A DNA stretch of 64,000 bases from Bog-473 sp963788125 (GCA_963788125.1 CAWBFN010000002.1:806001-870000), one strand, 5' to 3'; shown: positions 42,146 through 51,454, counted from the first letter of the stretch. Notes: generated by a model not told the origin, from the letters alone. Numbers and translations are program-made.

Positions 42146-43420
42146 GTGGGTGAGGAACACGCACTCGACTATTTCAGCGACGTGTCCGTCGTGGAGGACC
42201 CGCTCTCCTACTACGAGTACGCCCGAGCGCAGGGCCCGGTATGGCGAGAGCCCTATCACGGGTCGTTCGTGGTGACCGGGTACGACGAGATGATGGCGGT
42301 CTACCGCGATCTCGACACGTTCTCGTCGTGCAACTCCTTCGGCGGGCCCTTCCCTCCCCTGCCCGAGGACCCAGCCGGTGACGACGCGAGCGAACTGATA
42401 GAGAAGTACCGCGACATCTTCCCCAGCCACGAGTCCCTGATCACGTTCGACCCGCCGCTGCACAACGATCACCGCGGCCTCATGATGCGGTTGCTCACGC
42501 CGAAACGGCTCAAGGAGAACGAGGAGTTCATGTGGCGCCTCGCCGACCAGTTGATAGACGGCTTCGTGGCCAATGGTCGCTGTGACTTCGTCGCGGAATA
42601 CGCCCAGCCCTTCTCGCTGTTGGTCATCGCAGATCTCCTCGGGGTCCCGGAGTCCGACCACGCAGAGCTGCGCGGCAGGATGGTGGCGAAGGGTCCGGCC
42701 GGGGCGGTCGGCCAGCAGATGCAGGGGAACTTCCTCGCCCACCTCGAGGACTTCTTCACGGCCTACATTGAGGCTCGACGCAGGGAACCCCAAGACGACG
42801 TGCTGGGCAAGATGGCGCAGGCGACCTTCGCCGACGGATCGATGCCCGAGGTTCTCGAGGTCGTCCGCGTGGCCACGATCCTCTTTGCCGGTGGGCAGGG
42901 AACGGCGGCCCGGTTCTTGGGCAACACCCTGAAGATCATCGCCGAGGACCCTGAGCAACAAGAGCTCCTGCGAGGCGAACGCCAGCGGATCCCGGACTTC
43001 GTCGAGGAGACGCTACGCCTCTACAGCCCGGTGAAGACGAACTTCCGTATGGCGCGTCACTCGACGACCCTCGGAGGCGTCGACATCCCTGCCGGCTCCA
43101 GCCTCGTGCTTCTCATCGGGGCCGCAGACCGTGATGGTCGCCGGTTCGACTGCCCGGCTGAGTTCCACATGGATCGCCCCAATGTGCGCGAGCACGTGGC
43201 CTTCGGTCGCGGCGTCCATTCGTGCCCCGGCGCTCCCCTGGTGCGAGCCGACGGCCGCATCACCCTCGAGCGGATGCTCGACCGCCTCGGCAACATTGAG
43301 ATCTCAGAAGCCCGGCACGGACCCCCGGGTGCTCGACGTTACGACTACACCCCGACCTACATCCTCCGAGGAGTCGAAGCACTCCACCTCGAGTTCACGG
43401 CGGTCGGACCACGCGGCTGA
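42146..43420 (+). CDS. cytochrome P450 with atypical I-helix
   Basis: This 424-residue P450 starts at GTG 42146 with GGAGG eight bases upstream. The ExxR is ETLRLYSP and the heme loop FGRGVHSCPGAPLVR. The I helix reads LFAGGQGTAARFL: Thr253 is kept, but the acidic residue that normally precedes it (Glu in the paralogue at 40052, Asp251 in P450cam) is Gly252. This acid normally helps deliver protons for O-O cleavage, so catalysis may be altered or substrate-assisted. It is a tandem paralogue of the 40052 gene. Confidence 0.9.
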   Translation: MGEEHALDYFSDVSVVEDPLSYYEYARAQGPVWREPYHGSFVVTGYDEMMAVYRDLDTFSSCNSFGGPFPPLPEDPAGDDASELIEKYRDIFPSHESLITFDPPLHNDHRGLMMRLLTPKRLKENEEFMWRLADQLIDGFVANGRCDFVAEYAQPFSLLVIADLLGVPESDHAELRGRMVAKGPAGAVGQQMQGNFLAHLEDFFTAYIEARRREPQDDVLGKMAQATFADGSMPEVLEVVRVATILFAGGQGTAARFLGNTLKIIAEDPEQQELLRGERQRIPDFVEETLRLYSPVKTNFRMARHSTTLGGVDIPAGSSLVLLIGAADRDGRRFDCPAEFHMDRPNVREHVAFGRGVHSCPGAPLVRADGRITLERMLDRLGNIEISEARHGPPGARRYDYTPTYILRGVEALHLEFTAVGPRG

Positions 43421-43439
43421 ACTGTAGGCCTGCGCTCGG

Positions 43440-44049
43440 TCAGGGCTTCGGCGGTGGGCCCTCACGGATGGCCTGTTGCACCAGGCTGATGACCCACGTC
43501 ATGCCCCGGATGGCCTCTTTCGGGTCCAGTTCCCAGTCCGCCACCAGACGTTCGTAGGACACGACGCTCCACAGCACATCCAATACGGCGGCGGCGAGGG
43601 TCCGGTCGATCTGGGACCAGTCCGTGGTCGGGGGAGCGACCGCGGCGAGCAGGGCGTTCCGCTGCCGCGCGTTCGCAGAAGCGACCGTGAGATCGCGGGG
43701 CGTGCGCGGTTCGATGGGGAACGAAGAGACGAACTCGAAAATACGCGTTCGCGATGTCCGGAACAGCCTCGAGATCCATCCCTCCAAGGTCGACGCCCGC
43801 CTCTTCTTCCAACCGGGCGAGCACGGCATCGCGGAGTTCGTGCTCACTGGCGAAGTGTCGGTAGACGGTCCGTTGGTTCACACCGGCGCGTTCGGCAACG
43901 GCCCCGACGGTCAGCGCCCGCCAGTTCCAGATTGGGAATCCATGGAGGAGCTCGCTACCAGCGGCAACGATGCGTTCACGGGTCTCAGCGGCGCGCTGGC
44001 GGCGCAAGGGGCTGTCGTACTGCCGGCGTGGTCGGGTTGGCTCGCTCAG
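43440..44049 (-). pseudogene. TetR family regulator with a frameshift
   Basis: The N-terminal frame gives TRERIVAAGSELLHG, ALTVGAVAERAGVNQRTVYRHFASEHELRD and DIANAYF, then turns to low-complexity Arg/His-rich sequence. The neighbouring frame continues properly as IFEFVSSFPIEPRTPRD through a helical C-terminal domain to the stop at 43440. Removing one base near 43745-43750 would join them. The start is uncertain: TTG 44007 or CTG 44049, the latter adding the family-like SEPTRPRRQYDSP. It is either a natural one-base insertion or a sequence error. It lies next to the second P450, convergent with it. Confidence 0.8.
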
Positions 44050-44174
44050 CGTTTCTCCCAGTCAGCGGGAACCAGTGGATCCGCTCAGCCTAATGGGAGC
44101 GGACCAGTGTCCGAAAAGGCACATCAGTCGGCGCGCCGCCCGGCAGGAGCTCCTCTGTGGACGGGCTGCACTAT

Positions 44175-44197
44175 TCGTGCCATTGTTAATGGCGCGA
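44175..44197. promoter_or_regulatory. palindromic operator candidate
   Basis: TCGTGCCATT and AATGGCGCGA form ten-bp arms with one mismatch around GTT. It lies between the (frameshifted) TetR gene and the molybdenum hydroxylase gene, 126 bases upstream of the TetR leader end and 147 bases before the hydroxylase start. The size and symmetry match TetR operators. Confidence 0.55.
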
Positions 44198-44343
44198 TAT
44201 TCGGCGGTTGGTGGGGCCGATCACCGCAGAAGGCGATGACCGCATGAACGAACGCACGAGTTCACCGACGACGTGGTACCCATGCCGATCGTCAACATAG
44301 AGGCAGTGCCGGTGGCCGCCGCTGCCTCTGCCTCTGCGCCCGT

Positions 44344-46722
44344 ATGATCGGCGTCACCGCCGTTGGTGCGGCGCGCTACGTCGGCGCTCGCGTCAACCGG
44401 GTCGAGGATGCCCGGTTGCTCTCGGGTCACGGTACCTACGTCGACGACATCTCGCTGCCCGGGATGGTGCACGCCTACTTCGTTCGCAGCCCATTTGCCC
44501 GGGCGGCGATTCGGGGAATCGACACGTCAGCCGCCCGTGCGGTTCCCGGCGTCCGGGCCGTCTTCACCGCGACCGACCTGAACGAGGGGGTCAAGGAGCA
44601 GTGGCACACGTCGGTGGGACCACAAAGTCCCGAGACACCGCGCCCCCCGCTGGCCGACGTCGAAGCGCGGTTCGTCGGTGATCCGGTGGCGTTGGTCATC
44701 GCCGAGAGCCGCTACGTGGCCGAGGACGCAGCCGAGCTGGTCGTAATCGACTACGAGCTTCTGCCGGCGGTGGTCGACTACACCGTTGCCGAGCAGGCCG
44801 AGTCACTTGTGCACGAAGGCCACGGCTCGAATGTGATCGGTGAGATGGCCGGCTCCCCCGCCTCTGCACTCGACGGGGTGTTCGCCTCCGCCCGCCATGT
44901 CGTCGACGCCACGATCTATCAACAGGCGTACGTACCGGTGCCGATGGAAGGCCGGGGGTTGATCGTCGACTACTCGCCCGTCTCGGGAGAGCTCACCATC
45001 TACTCCGCGACGCAGTCGCCACACGAAGTCCGCATGTTCTGCTCTCGGCTGCTGGGCATGCCCGAGCACCGCATCCGTGTGATCATGCGGGACACGGGTG
45101 GTGGCTTCGGCCAGAAGATCATGGTGCAGCGCGACGAAATGTGCCTGATGCTGGCTGCGCCGAAGGTGGGAGCCCCGGTGAAGTGGGTGGAGGATCGGCG
45201 CGAGAACCTCCTGGCTGCAGGGCAATCCCGCCACGAGCACGGGTGGGTCAAGATGGCCTTCGACGGCAACGGCACGATTGCGGCGGCCCAGATCAACTAC
45301 GTCTCCGACTGCGGCGCGTATCCCACGCCCTGGCCGGTCGGTACGTCGTCACTCGTCGGCAGCCTGTTCCCCGGACCATACCGGGTCCCCCGCGCCACGT
45401 TCACCGCCAAGACGATGTACACCAACACCGTGGGTCGCGCCGCCTACCGGGGTCCCTGGCAGTTCGAGTCGCTCGCCCGCGAGGTGCTACTCGACATTGC
45501 CGCTCGGCAGATGGGCATGGACCCGATGGAGCTCCGACGTCGCAACCTGCTGCGGAAGGACGAGCTTCCCTACACGAACGCCAACGGACTGCCGTACGAC
45601 AGCATCTCCCCGCTCGAGACGTTCGAGCAGGCGCTCGAGATACTGGACTACGGGGCGTTCCGGGCCGAGCAGGCCGAGGCTCGCGAGCGGGGACGGTATC
45701 TGGGCGTCGGCCTGTCGACCTACGTGGAGCCCTCCGCTCCGGGTTCCGGCTACTACGCCACCGAGGCGGCCACCATCCGCATCGAGCCCTCGGGCAAGGT
45801 GAACGTCTACATCGCAGGAGGGTCAACCGGCAACAGCATCGAGACCACAGTGGTCCAGCTCACCGCCGACGCACTCGGGGCCGACATGGACGACGTTGCC
45901 ACGATTCAGGGCGACACCGCTCTTACCGGCTTCGGCGCCGGGGCGGCTGGTAGCCGTAGCGGCTCCATGACGGCCGGGGCGATTCGCGAGACCGCGTCGA
46001 TCCTGCGCGACCGCATCGTGGCCATCGCGGCACACAAGCTCGAGGCTTCGGCGGAGGACATCGAGCTGGCCAACGGTCGCGCCTCCGTGCGTGGCACTCC
46101 CACCATCGGCATGTCCTTCGGGGAGGTGGCCAGCCTCGCCTACTTCGATCCCACGGCACTGCCGCCCGGCGTGCCCGCCGGACTGGAGGCGAGCGCCCGC
46201 TACACCGCCGAGACCCGCTTCGTCTGGGTCAACGCCACGCACCTGTGCACGTGCGAAGTGGATGTCGTAACCGGTCAGGTCAGGTTGCTGCGCTACATCG
46301 TGAGCGAGGACTGTGGCCCGATGATCAACCCGAACGTGGTCGAAGGCCAGATCGCCGGTGGCGTCGTGCAGGGCATCGGCGGGGTGCTCTTTGAGCACCT
46401 CGCCTACGACTCCGACGGCAACCCCATGGCGACCACCTTCATGGACTACCTGCTCCCGACCGCCGTCGAGGTGCCCATCATCGAGTACGGGCACACGGAG
46501 ACGCCCAGCCTCCGTCCGGGCGGTTACAAGGGCGTCGGCGAGGGCGGAGCCATCGGCGCCCCGCCCGCGGTCGTCAACGCGGTGGCTGACGCGCTGTCGC
46601 CCTTCGAGGTGACCATCACCCGTTTGCCACTGGGACCATCCCAGGTCCTCGACCTCCTGGCCCAGGCCAGTGAGGTTCCGCAGGGTGGTCGTGTGGATCG
46701 TTCTCAGCGGGCGCCTGCGTGA
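44344..46722 (+). CDS. molybdenum hydroxylase large subunit (xanthine dehydrogenase/CoxL family)
   Basis: This 792-residue molybdopterin-binding subunit starts with YVGARVNRVEDARLLSGHGTY and has the substrate-channel DTGGGFGQKI, the active-site loop AYRGPW near residue 367, and the C-terminal GVGEGGAIGAPPAVVNAVADAL with the catalytic Glu. The loop is not the AYRCSFR of true CO dehydrogenase, so carbon monoxide is not the expected substrate; hydroxylation of a heterocycle or aldehyde is likelier. No FAD (medium) or [2Fe-2S] (small) subunit genes are adjacent, unusual for this family. Confidence 0.9.
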   Translation: MIGVTAVGAARYVGARVNRVEDARLLSGHGTYVDDISLPGMVHAYFVRSPFARAAIRGIDTSAARAVPGVRAVFTATDLNEGVKEQWHTSVGPQSPETPRPPLADVEARFVGDPVALVIAESRYVAEDAAELVVIDYELLPAVVDYTVAEQAESLVHEGHGSNVIGEMAGSPASALDGVFASARHVVDATIYQQAYVPVPMEGRGLIVDYSPVSGELTIYSATQSPHEVRMFCSRLLGMPEHRIRVIMRDTGGGFGQKIMVQRDEMCLMLAAPKVGAPVKWVEDRRENLLAAGQSRHEHGWVKMAFDGNGTIAAAQINYVSDCGAYPTPWPVGTSSLVGSLFPGPYRVPRATFTAKTMYTNTVGRAAYRGPWQFESLAREVLLDIAARQMGMDPMELRRRNLLRKDELPYTNANGLPYDSISPLETFEQALEILDYGAFRAEQAEARERGRYLGVGLSTYVEPSAPGSGYYATEAATIRIEPSGKVNVYIAGGSTGNSIETTVVQLTADALGADMDDVATIQGDTALTGFGAGAAGSRSGSMTAGAIRETASILRDRIVAIAAHKLEASAEDIELANGRASVRGTPTIGMSFGEVASLAYFDPTALPPGVPAGLEASARYTAETRFVWVNATHLCTCEVDVVTGQVRLLRYIVSEDCGPMINPNVVEGQIAGGVVQGIGGVLFEHLAYDSDGNPMATTFMDYLLPTAVEVPIIEYGHTETPSLRPGGYKGVGEGGAIGAPPAVVNAVADALSPFEVTITRLPLGPSQVLDLLAQASEVPQGGRVDRSQRAPA

Positions 46723-46890
46723 TGAGATGAATACCGGGAGCGTCTCCCAGCCACGAACCGTCGACGTCGGGGCGAGTGTGGCCCCGCTGTCGTCGACCTC
46801 CCACTCGGAGAAACGCGTGACGCTGTAACGTCGGCGCCGGTACGGCAGTGTGTCGTGGCGGTGCAGGCCGGTCGCGGAAAGGGGTGCTCC

Positions 46891-47610
46891 ATGGCAACAT
46901 TCGTTCTGGTGCATGGTGGCGGTCACGGGGGGTGGTGCTACCAACGGGTCTCACGACTGCTCCACGAGGCGGGTCATGAGTCGTATGCGCCGACAATGAC
47001 CGGCCTCGGCGAGCGGTCCCATCTGGTCGGTCCCCACGTGGACCTGAACGTCCACATCCAAGACATCGTGGCGGTACTGCACTATGAGGATCTTCACGAC
47101 GTGATCCTGGTCGGTCACAGCTACGGCGGAATGGTCATCACCGGCGTGGCCGACAGGGCTTCGGACCGCGTGGGCAAGCTCGTCTATCTCGATGCCGCCA
47201 ACCCGGAGAACGGCGAGTCTCTGGTCGATGTCGCCGGACCGACGATCGAGATGGCCCGCACGGCGGGGCGGGTGGTCGATGACGTCGAACTGGTCTTGCT
47301 CCCTACCCCGGATGCCGGGGCCTTCTATGGCGTGACCGATCCCGCGGACATCGCCTGGATGGCGGACCGCCTGACGGGCCATCCGTGGCGGTGCTTCGAG
47401 CAGAAGCTCGAGCTCGTCCACCAGGCCGAGTACGAGAAGATCCCCAAGTACCACATCGTCTGCACCTCCACGCTCGCCACCCGCGACCCCGACCTCATGC
47501 AAGAGGCTCGAGCCGCCGGCCGGCTGTGGGAGATCGACACCGGCCACGACCTCATGCTGACGGAGCCGGAGAGGGTCGCCGAAGCGCTCCTCGCCGTCGC
47601 CGCGGGCTGA
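46891..47610 (+). CDS. alpha/beta hydrolase (EstA/hydroxynitrile lyase-like)
   Basis: This 239-residue alpha/beta-fold protein begins MATFVLVHGGGHGGWCY, has the nucleophile elbow GHSYGG near residue 78 and the catalytic His in DTGHDLML near residue 214. The arrangement with HGGGHGGWC and no lid insertion is typical of the small esterase/hydroxynitrile-lyase-like group. AAAGGGG precedes the ATG. It is followed by another alpha/beta hydrolase of the same kind on the same strand; the two share the HGGG start but differ elsewhere. Confidence 0.85.
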   Translation: MATFVLVHGGGHGGWCYQRVSRLLHEAGHESYAPTMTGLGERSHLVGPHVDLNVHIQDIVAVLHYEDLHDVILVGHSYGGMVITGVADRASDRVGKLVYLDAANPENGESLVDVAGPTIEMARTAGRVVDDVELVLLPTPDAGAFYGVTDPADIAWMADRLTGHPWRCFEQKLELVHQAEYEKIPKYHIVCTSTLATRDPDLMQEARAAGRLWEIDTGHDLMLTEPERVAEALLAVAAG

Positions 47611-47648
47611 GGGAAGCGGGGTGTGGCGAAAGTTGGCATCATGAAGAG

Positions 47649-48350
47649 ATGACCATCCCTCTGGTGCTGGTCCATGGAGGTGGGTTCGACAGCCGCTGCT
47701 GGGAGCTGTTGGTGCCGCGACTGGCGGCCCCGGTCATTGCCGTGGACCTGCCCGGGCGAGGGCGCCGGCCTGCTGCGCCCGGGTCGGTCACCTTTGCCCA
47801 CTGTGCGCAGGCGATCGTCGAGGACATCGACGCGGCCGGCTTCGAGGAGGTCGTCTTGGTCGGCCACTCCCAGGCCGGTTGCTCGCTGCCCCGTGTGATG
47901 GCGTTGTTGGGTGAGCGGGTCCGCCATGCAGTGTTCGTCGCTGCTCTGGTGCCCGAGGACGGACGGAGCTCGATGCAGGAGCTGACTCCTCACGTGAGCG
48001 GAATGATCGATGACCACGTCGAGCGACGGCGGGACACGATGGACCCGGCGATGGCGAAGGTGGTCTTCGGCAACGACCTCGACGACGAGCAGTTCGCGTG
48101 GTGCGTCGAGCGCCTGGTACCGGAGCCGCCGGGTCTGCCGAACGAGCCGGTCGAGCTGTCGGGGCTACGGGAAGCGACGCCCCGCACCTGGGTGCGCACC
48201 ACCCGCGACGCGATACTCCCACCGGACATGCAGCTCCGTTTCGTCGAGCGCGTAGGGAGATGCCCGGTGATCGACCTCGACGCCGGCCACATGTGCATGA
48301 TCAGTCAGCCGGAGGCCTTGGCGGCGATCCTTGAGGGTTTTGTCGACTGA
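47649..48350 (+). CDS. alpha/beta hydrolase
   Basis: This 233-residue protein begins MTIPLVLVHGGGFDSRCWELL, has the nucleophile motif GHSQAGCSLP and the catalytic His in DAGHMCMISQPEAL, the usual C-terminal position. It lies 38 bases after the preceding hydrolase gene and is probably co-transcribed. The substrate, an ester or a ring-opened lactone, cannot be told from sequence. Confidence 0.83.
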   Translation: MTIPLVLVHGGGFDSRCWELLVPRLAAPVIAVDLPGRGRRPAAPGSVTFAHCAQAIVEDIDAAGFEEVVLVGHSQAGCSLPRVMALLGERVRHAVFVAALVPEDGRSSMQELTPHVSGMIDDHVERRRDTMDPAMAKVVFGNDLDDEQFAWCVERLVPEPPGLPNEPVELSGLREATPRTWVRTTRDAILPPDMQLRFVERVGRCPVIDLDAGHMCMISQPEALAAILEGFVD

Positions 48351-48443
48351 AGACCCAGCGCCCGTGTGACGTGCCCCACGGCTCCCGCCTGGGCCGGCGG
48401 GCGAGATTTTCGCCGTGAGGAGAACCTCCGTATTCTTCCCCGC

Positions 48444-49319
48444 ATGCCGATCCGGGAGTTCTTCCACCTGATCCACGTCGTCGACGACATCGCCTCGGCG
48501 AACGAACGTTTCGGCGCCCTGTTCGGCGGGGCGCGGTTCAATGAGAACTGGTCGGATCTCGACCGGCGGTGGGCGTCGTTCATGATGCTCGGCGACACGA
48601 TGGTGGAGCTGATTCAGCCGAGCGACGCCCCCGAGGACCGGCAGCAGGCCCTCACGAAGTTTTACAGTCGTTTCGGCCAGCACCTCCATTCGCTGTCGTG
48701 GTATGTGGACGCGGAGGATATGCCGGCCCTCTTCGAGGCCTTCTTGGGGGAGGGGGTGCGCGTCGTAAAACCCGGCGGCGGTCCCTTTCCCGAGGGCACC
48801 AAGGATCCCGGGCAGACGATCTTCACGCACCCGAAGGACACCGCCGGGCAGATGGAGTTCGTCGGTGTGCACGGAGGACCCCTCCCTTTCGACCCTCGAT
48901 CGAACGCGGGGTGGTCGCCCACGCCACCAGGCGTCAGTCCCTTGACTCTTCTCGGCGTGTCGCATTTCACGATGGGCACCATCGACCCGCTGAAGCTGAA
49001 GGAGCTCTACGAGCGGGTCATGTCGGCGCGGACGCTTCGAGAAGAAGCGAGCAGCGTCTTCCTCCGCGTCGGAAGTCAGTCGGTCGTCGAGCTGGCGGCG
49101 CCGGTGTCGGCGGAGTCATTGCTCGGGCGCGACGTTGCCGCGAACGGCGAGCTCCCCCACGCCGTCACCTTCCGGGTCGCAGATCTCGAGGCGGCCGAGC
49201 GCCACGTGGCCATGGTCGGCGTGCGCGTACTGGAGCGGACCGGCGAGACCGTGGTCCTCGCGCCCGACGACATGTTCGGTGCAGTCGTCGCCCTCACCGA
49301 TGTCGAGCTCTTCGGCTGA
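48444..49319 (+). CDS. VOC (glyoxalase/extradiol fold) protein, two modules
   Basis: This 291-residue protein with two vicinal-oxygen-chelate modules starts MPIREFFHLIHVVDDIASANERF, the second begins near residue 165 with GVSHFTMGTIDPLKLKELY. The ATG at 48444 fits the domain start; the open frame upstream lacks similarity. The arrangement with conserved His near the start of each module suggests a metal site, as in lactoylglutathione lyases and extradiol dioxygenases. It converges on the hypothetical gene at 49365. Confidence 0.78.
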   Translation: MPIREFFHLIHVVDDIASANERFGALFGGARFNENWSDLDRRWASFMMLGDTMVELIQPSDAPEDRQQALTKFYSRFGQHLHSLSWYVDAEDMPALFEAFLGEGVRVVKPGGGPFPEGTKDPGQTIFTHPKDTAGQMEFVGVHGGPLPFDPRSNAGWSPTPPGVSPLTLLGVSHFTMGTIDPLKLKELYERVMSARTLREEASSVFLRVGSQSVVELAAPVSAESLLGRDVAANGELPHAVTFRVADLEAAERHVAMVGVRVLERTGETVVLAPDDMFGAVVALTDVELFG

Positions 49320-49364
49320 GACCCGGTGAGTAAGGGTGATCCGAGGCGATGACCGGGCTAAGGG

Positions 49365-50144
49365 CTACGGCACGCGACGGTCGTAGCTGTCGCCCACGAC
49401 GGGGTAGAACGGTGCGGCGAACAGGGGCACGACGGCAGCGTCCGACCATCTTTTTTCGAGGGCCTCGCGGAGCAGCGGGGCCGTGTCGACCGGGTCGCCG
49501 TCCAAGAAGCAGTACGTGATGTGCAGCCCCGCCGACTGGCTGTAGGGGACACCGTCGACGGTGGAGAAGTCCGGGTCCTGCGGGTCCAACCCGATGCCAG
49601 TGCCCCACCAGGTGCCGGCGACACCGGGCACCTCGAGGAGGTCCGGCCCGCTCGCCTCCCCCTCTTCAATCAGAAGGTAGGCACCCTTGAGTGGCCACCA
49701 CGCCAGTACGTCCGCGCCGACCTTGACGCGGGGAGCTGCCGACATGCCGACCAGGTTGTAGACACCCCGTTCGACCAGCGGCAGGAGGTAGGGGATCCGT
49801 CCGGCGCCACCCAGGGCGACCGCCAGGTCATTGAACGGTTTCAGCCCGGCGAGGTCGGCGAACAGGTAGGTCATCACATGGTCGACAGCCTCGAACCGGG
49901 CATGGCTCACCGCCCGTGCAGCGCGGCACGCGGGTGTCGACACCAACCGGAGTGAACCGCGCAGCGAAGCGAGTCGGTACTGCTCCGGCCGGTGGTCGAA
50001 GCAGTGCCACCTGAGGTAGTCGGCGTCCCCACCCTCTGGGTGCCGGGCCGACATCGATACGAAGATGTTCGTCACATCGCATCGACCGGTCGCCAGGACC
50101 TCGGGGACCTCGTCGGAGGGCGTGCCTACGAGGAACGAGGTCAT
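49365..50144 (-). CDS. hypothetical protein coupled to Rieske oxygenase
   Basis: This 259-residue protein, starting MTSFLVGTPSDEVPE, has no recognised family. The N-terminal part has HCFDHRPEQYRLASLRG, reminiscent of the dimeric alpha-beta barrel (EthD-like) proteins; a second similar-sized half follows with GLHITYCFLDGDPVDTAPLL. The ATG overlaps the stop of the Rieske oxygenase gene by four bases (ATGA), so it is translationally coupled and probably works in the same pathway. It is not obviously a ferredoxin or reductase. Confidence 0.7.
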   Translation of the reverse strand: MTSFLVGTPSDEVPEVLATGRCDVTNIFVSMSARHPEGGDADYLRWHCFDHRPEQYRLASLRGSLRLVSTPACRAARAVSHARFEAVDHVMTYLFADLAGLKPFNDLAVALGGAGRIPYLLPLVERGVYNLVGMSAAPRVKVGADVLAWWPLKGAYLLIEEGEASGPDLLEVPGVAGTWWGTGIGLDPQDPDFSTVDGVPYSQSAGLHITYCFLDGDPVDTAPLLREALEKRWSDAAVVPLFAAPFYPVVGDSYDRRVP

Positions 50145-51454
50145 CGGGCGAGGTACCGATCGAGTTCTTCGTGCATGTTGCTGATGAGCCGCTCCCACTC
50201 GGTGGCCAGCCGCAACGCGTCGAAGCTGCGGGTGTGCAGCCCTCGCTGCTGGCGCTCGATGTTGCTGAAGTCCTGTCGGGGGATGAGGCCCCAGTTCTCC
50301 GCGTCCTTCTTGTCGTAGCGTCCGACTGACGGGCGATCACGGGGCTCGTCACCGACCGGATACGTCTCCAGCGACCACACCTCGAAGCGACACCACTCGG
50401 GGTCGTTGTTGTAGGGCCTGCTCCGATAGGACAAGGAGTTCGCCCACATCGGCAGCATCATGAAGTTGGGGAACAGGAAGATCCCCCCGCCCCACATGCC
50501 CGCGTTCTCAATGGGTGGCATCGGGATGCCCGCACCCTGGGCGTAGTCATAGATGGCGCCCACCGCGGCGAGTGGGAAGCTCTCGTCGGGGGCCACCTTG
50601 TGACGCAGCCCCTCGAACAGCCGGACCTCGCGCTCGAGCGTCATCGCGTCCTGCCCCTCCCACAGCAGTCGCATCATCTCTATGAAGGTGTCTGCGCTCA
50701 TGGCGGCGAACTCGCTGCCACCGGCAAATCGCCCGTGGCCCTTCTCGTAGACCTCGTAGAGCGCTGGCATCGTTGCCTCGGCGCCCACCTGCCAGAGCTG
50801 GGGATGGGTTTGCAGCACGTGGTATCCCTCGAAGAACGCCTCCTGGGCCATCTTCCAGTTGGCGTTGAGGATGACCTCCTTCCAGAACTTCACCCGCATG
50901 TTCTGGACCCCCAACCCGTCGAGCAGGGCGGCGGCGGGCCCCAACGCCTCCCCCAGGGGCCGAGCGTCTCGGTCGAGGTTGACCCACACACATCCACCCC
51001 AGGTCTCAACGAGGCACTCGCGCAACTTCAGATCGTCGGGCCGCACGCACTCCGGGGCGAACTGCTCCTCGTGGAAAACGAACGAGCTGGTCCCGTCGAG
51101 GTTCCACCGCCACCCGTGGAACGGGCACACGATCTGACCACCGCTGAACCGCCCGTCACCGACCGCGAGCTGCGTCGCTCGATGTCGGCACGCGTTCTCG
51201 AAGGCCCTGACCGAACCATCCTGCTGGCGAAGGACCAACACCGACTGGTCACAGATCTCGTACTCGGCGAAGTCCCCCGGATCGGGGACCTCCTCAGCGC
51301 GGCACGCCATCTGCCACGTCCGCGGCCAGAGCTTCTCGTTCTCCAGCTCGAAGAAGGCACGGTCGAAGTAGCGCTCCCGCGGTACGTGGACCGGGCTGGT
51401 CATGGCAAAGGGGGAGAACCCCGTCAGAGGCTCGTGCTCCAGGCTCGTGGTCAT
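50141..51454 (-). CDS. Rieske non-heme iron oxygenase alpha subunit
   Basis: This 437-residue oxygenase has the Rieske ligands in CRHRATQLAVGD and CPFHGWRWNLDG (residues ~90-115) and the mononuclear iron site in EAFFEGYHVLQTH (H-x4-H) near residue 210. It resembles the aromatic-ring/choline-monooxygenase-like group. It is divergent from the acyl-CoA dehydrogenase gene at 51618 across the region holding operator site A (51589-51604), so it may share that regulator. The downstream gene at 49365 overlaps its stop. Confidence 0.9.
   Translation of the reverse strand: MTTSLEHEPLTGFSPFAMTSPVHVPRERYFDRAFFELENEKLWPRTWQMACRAEEVPDPGDFAEYEICDQSVLVLRQQDGSVRAFENACRHRATQLAVGDGRFSGGQIVCPFHGWRWNLDGTSSFVFHEEQFAPECVRPDDLKLRECLVETWGGCVWVNLDRDARPLGEALGPAAALLDGLGVQNMRVKFWKEVILNANWKMAQEAFFEGYHVLQTHPQLWQVGAEATMPALYEVYEKGHGRFAGGSEFAAMSADTFIEMMRLLWEGQDAMTLEREVRLFEGLRHKVAPDESFPLAAVGAIYDYAQGAGIPMPPIENAGMWGGGIFLFPNFMMLPMWANSLSYRSRPYNNDPEWCRFEVWSLETYPVGDEPRDRPSVGRYDKKDAENWGLIPRQDFSNIERQQRGLHTRSFDALRLATEWERLISNMHEELDRYLAR

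Noticed and set aside
44344..46722. Carbon monoxide dehydrogenase (coxL)
   Set aside because: The active-site loop is AYRGPW, not AYRCSFR, and coxM/coxS are missing.
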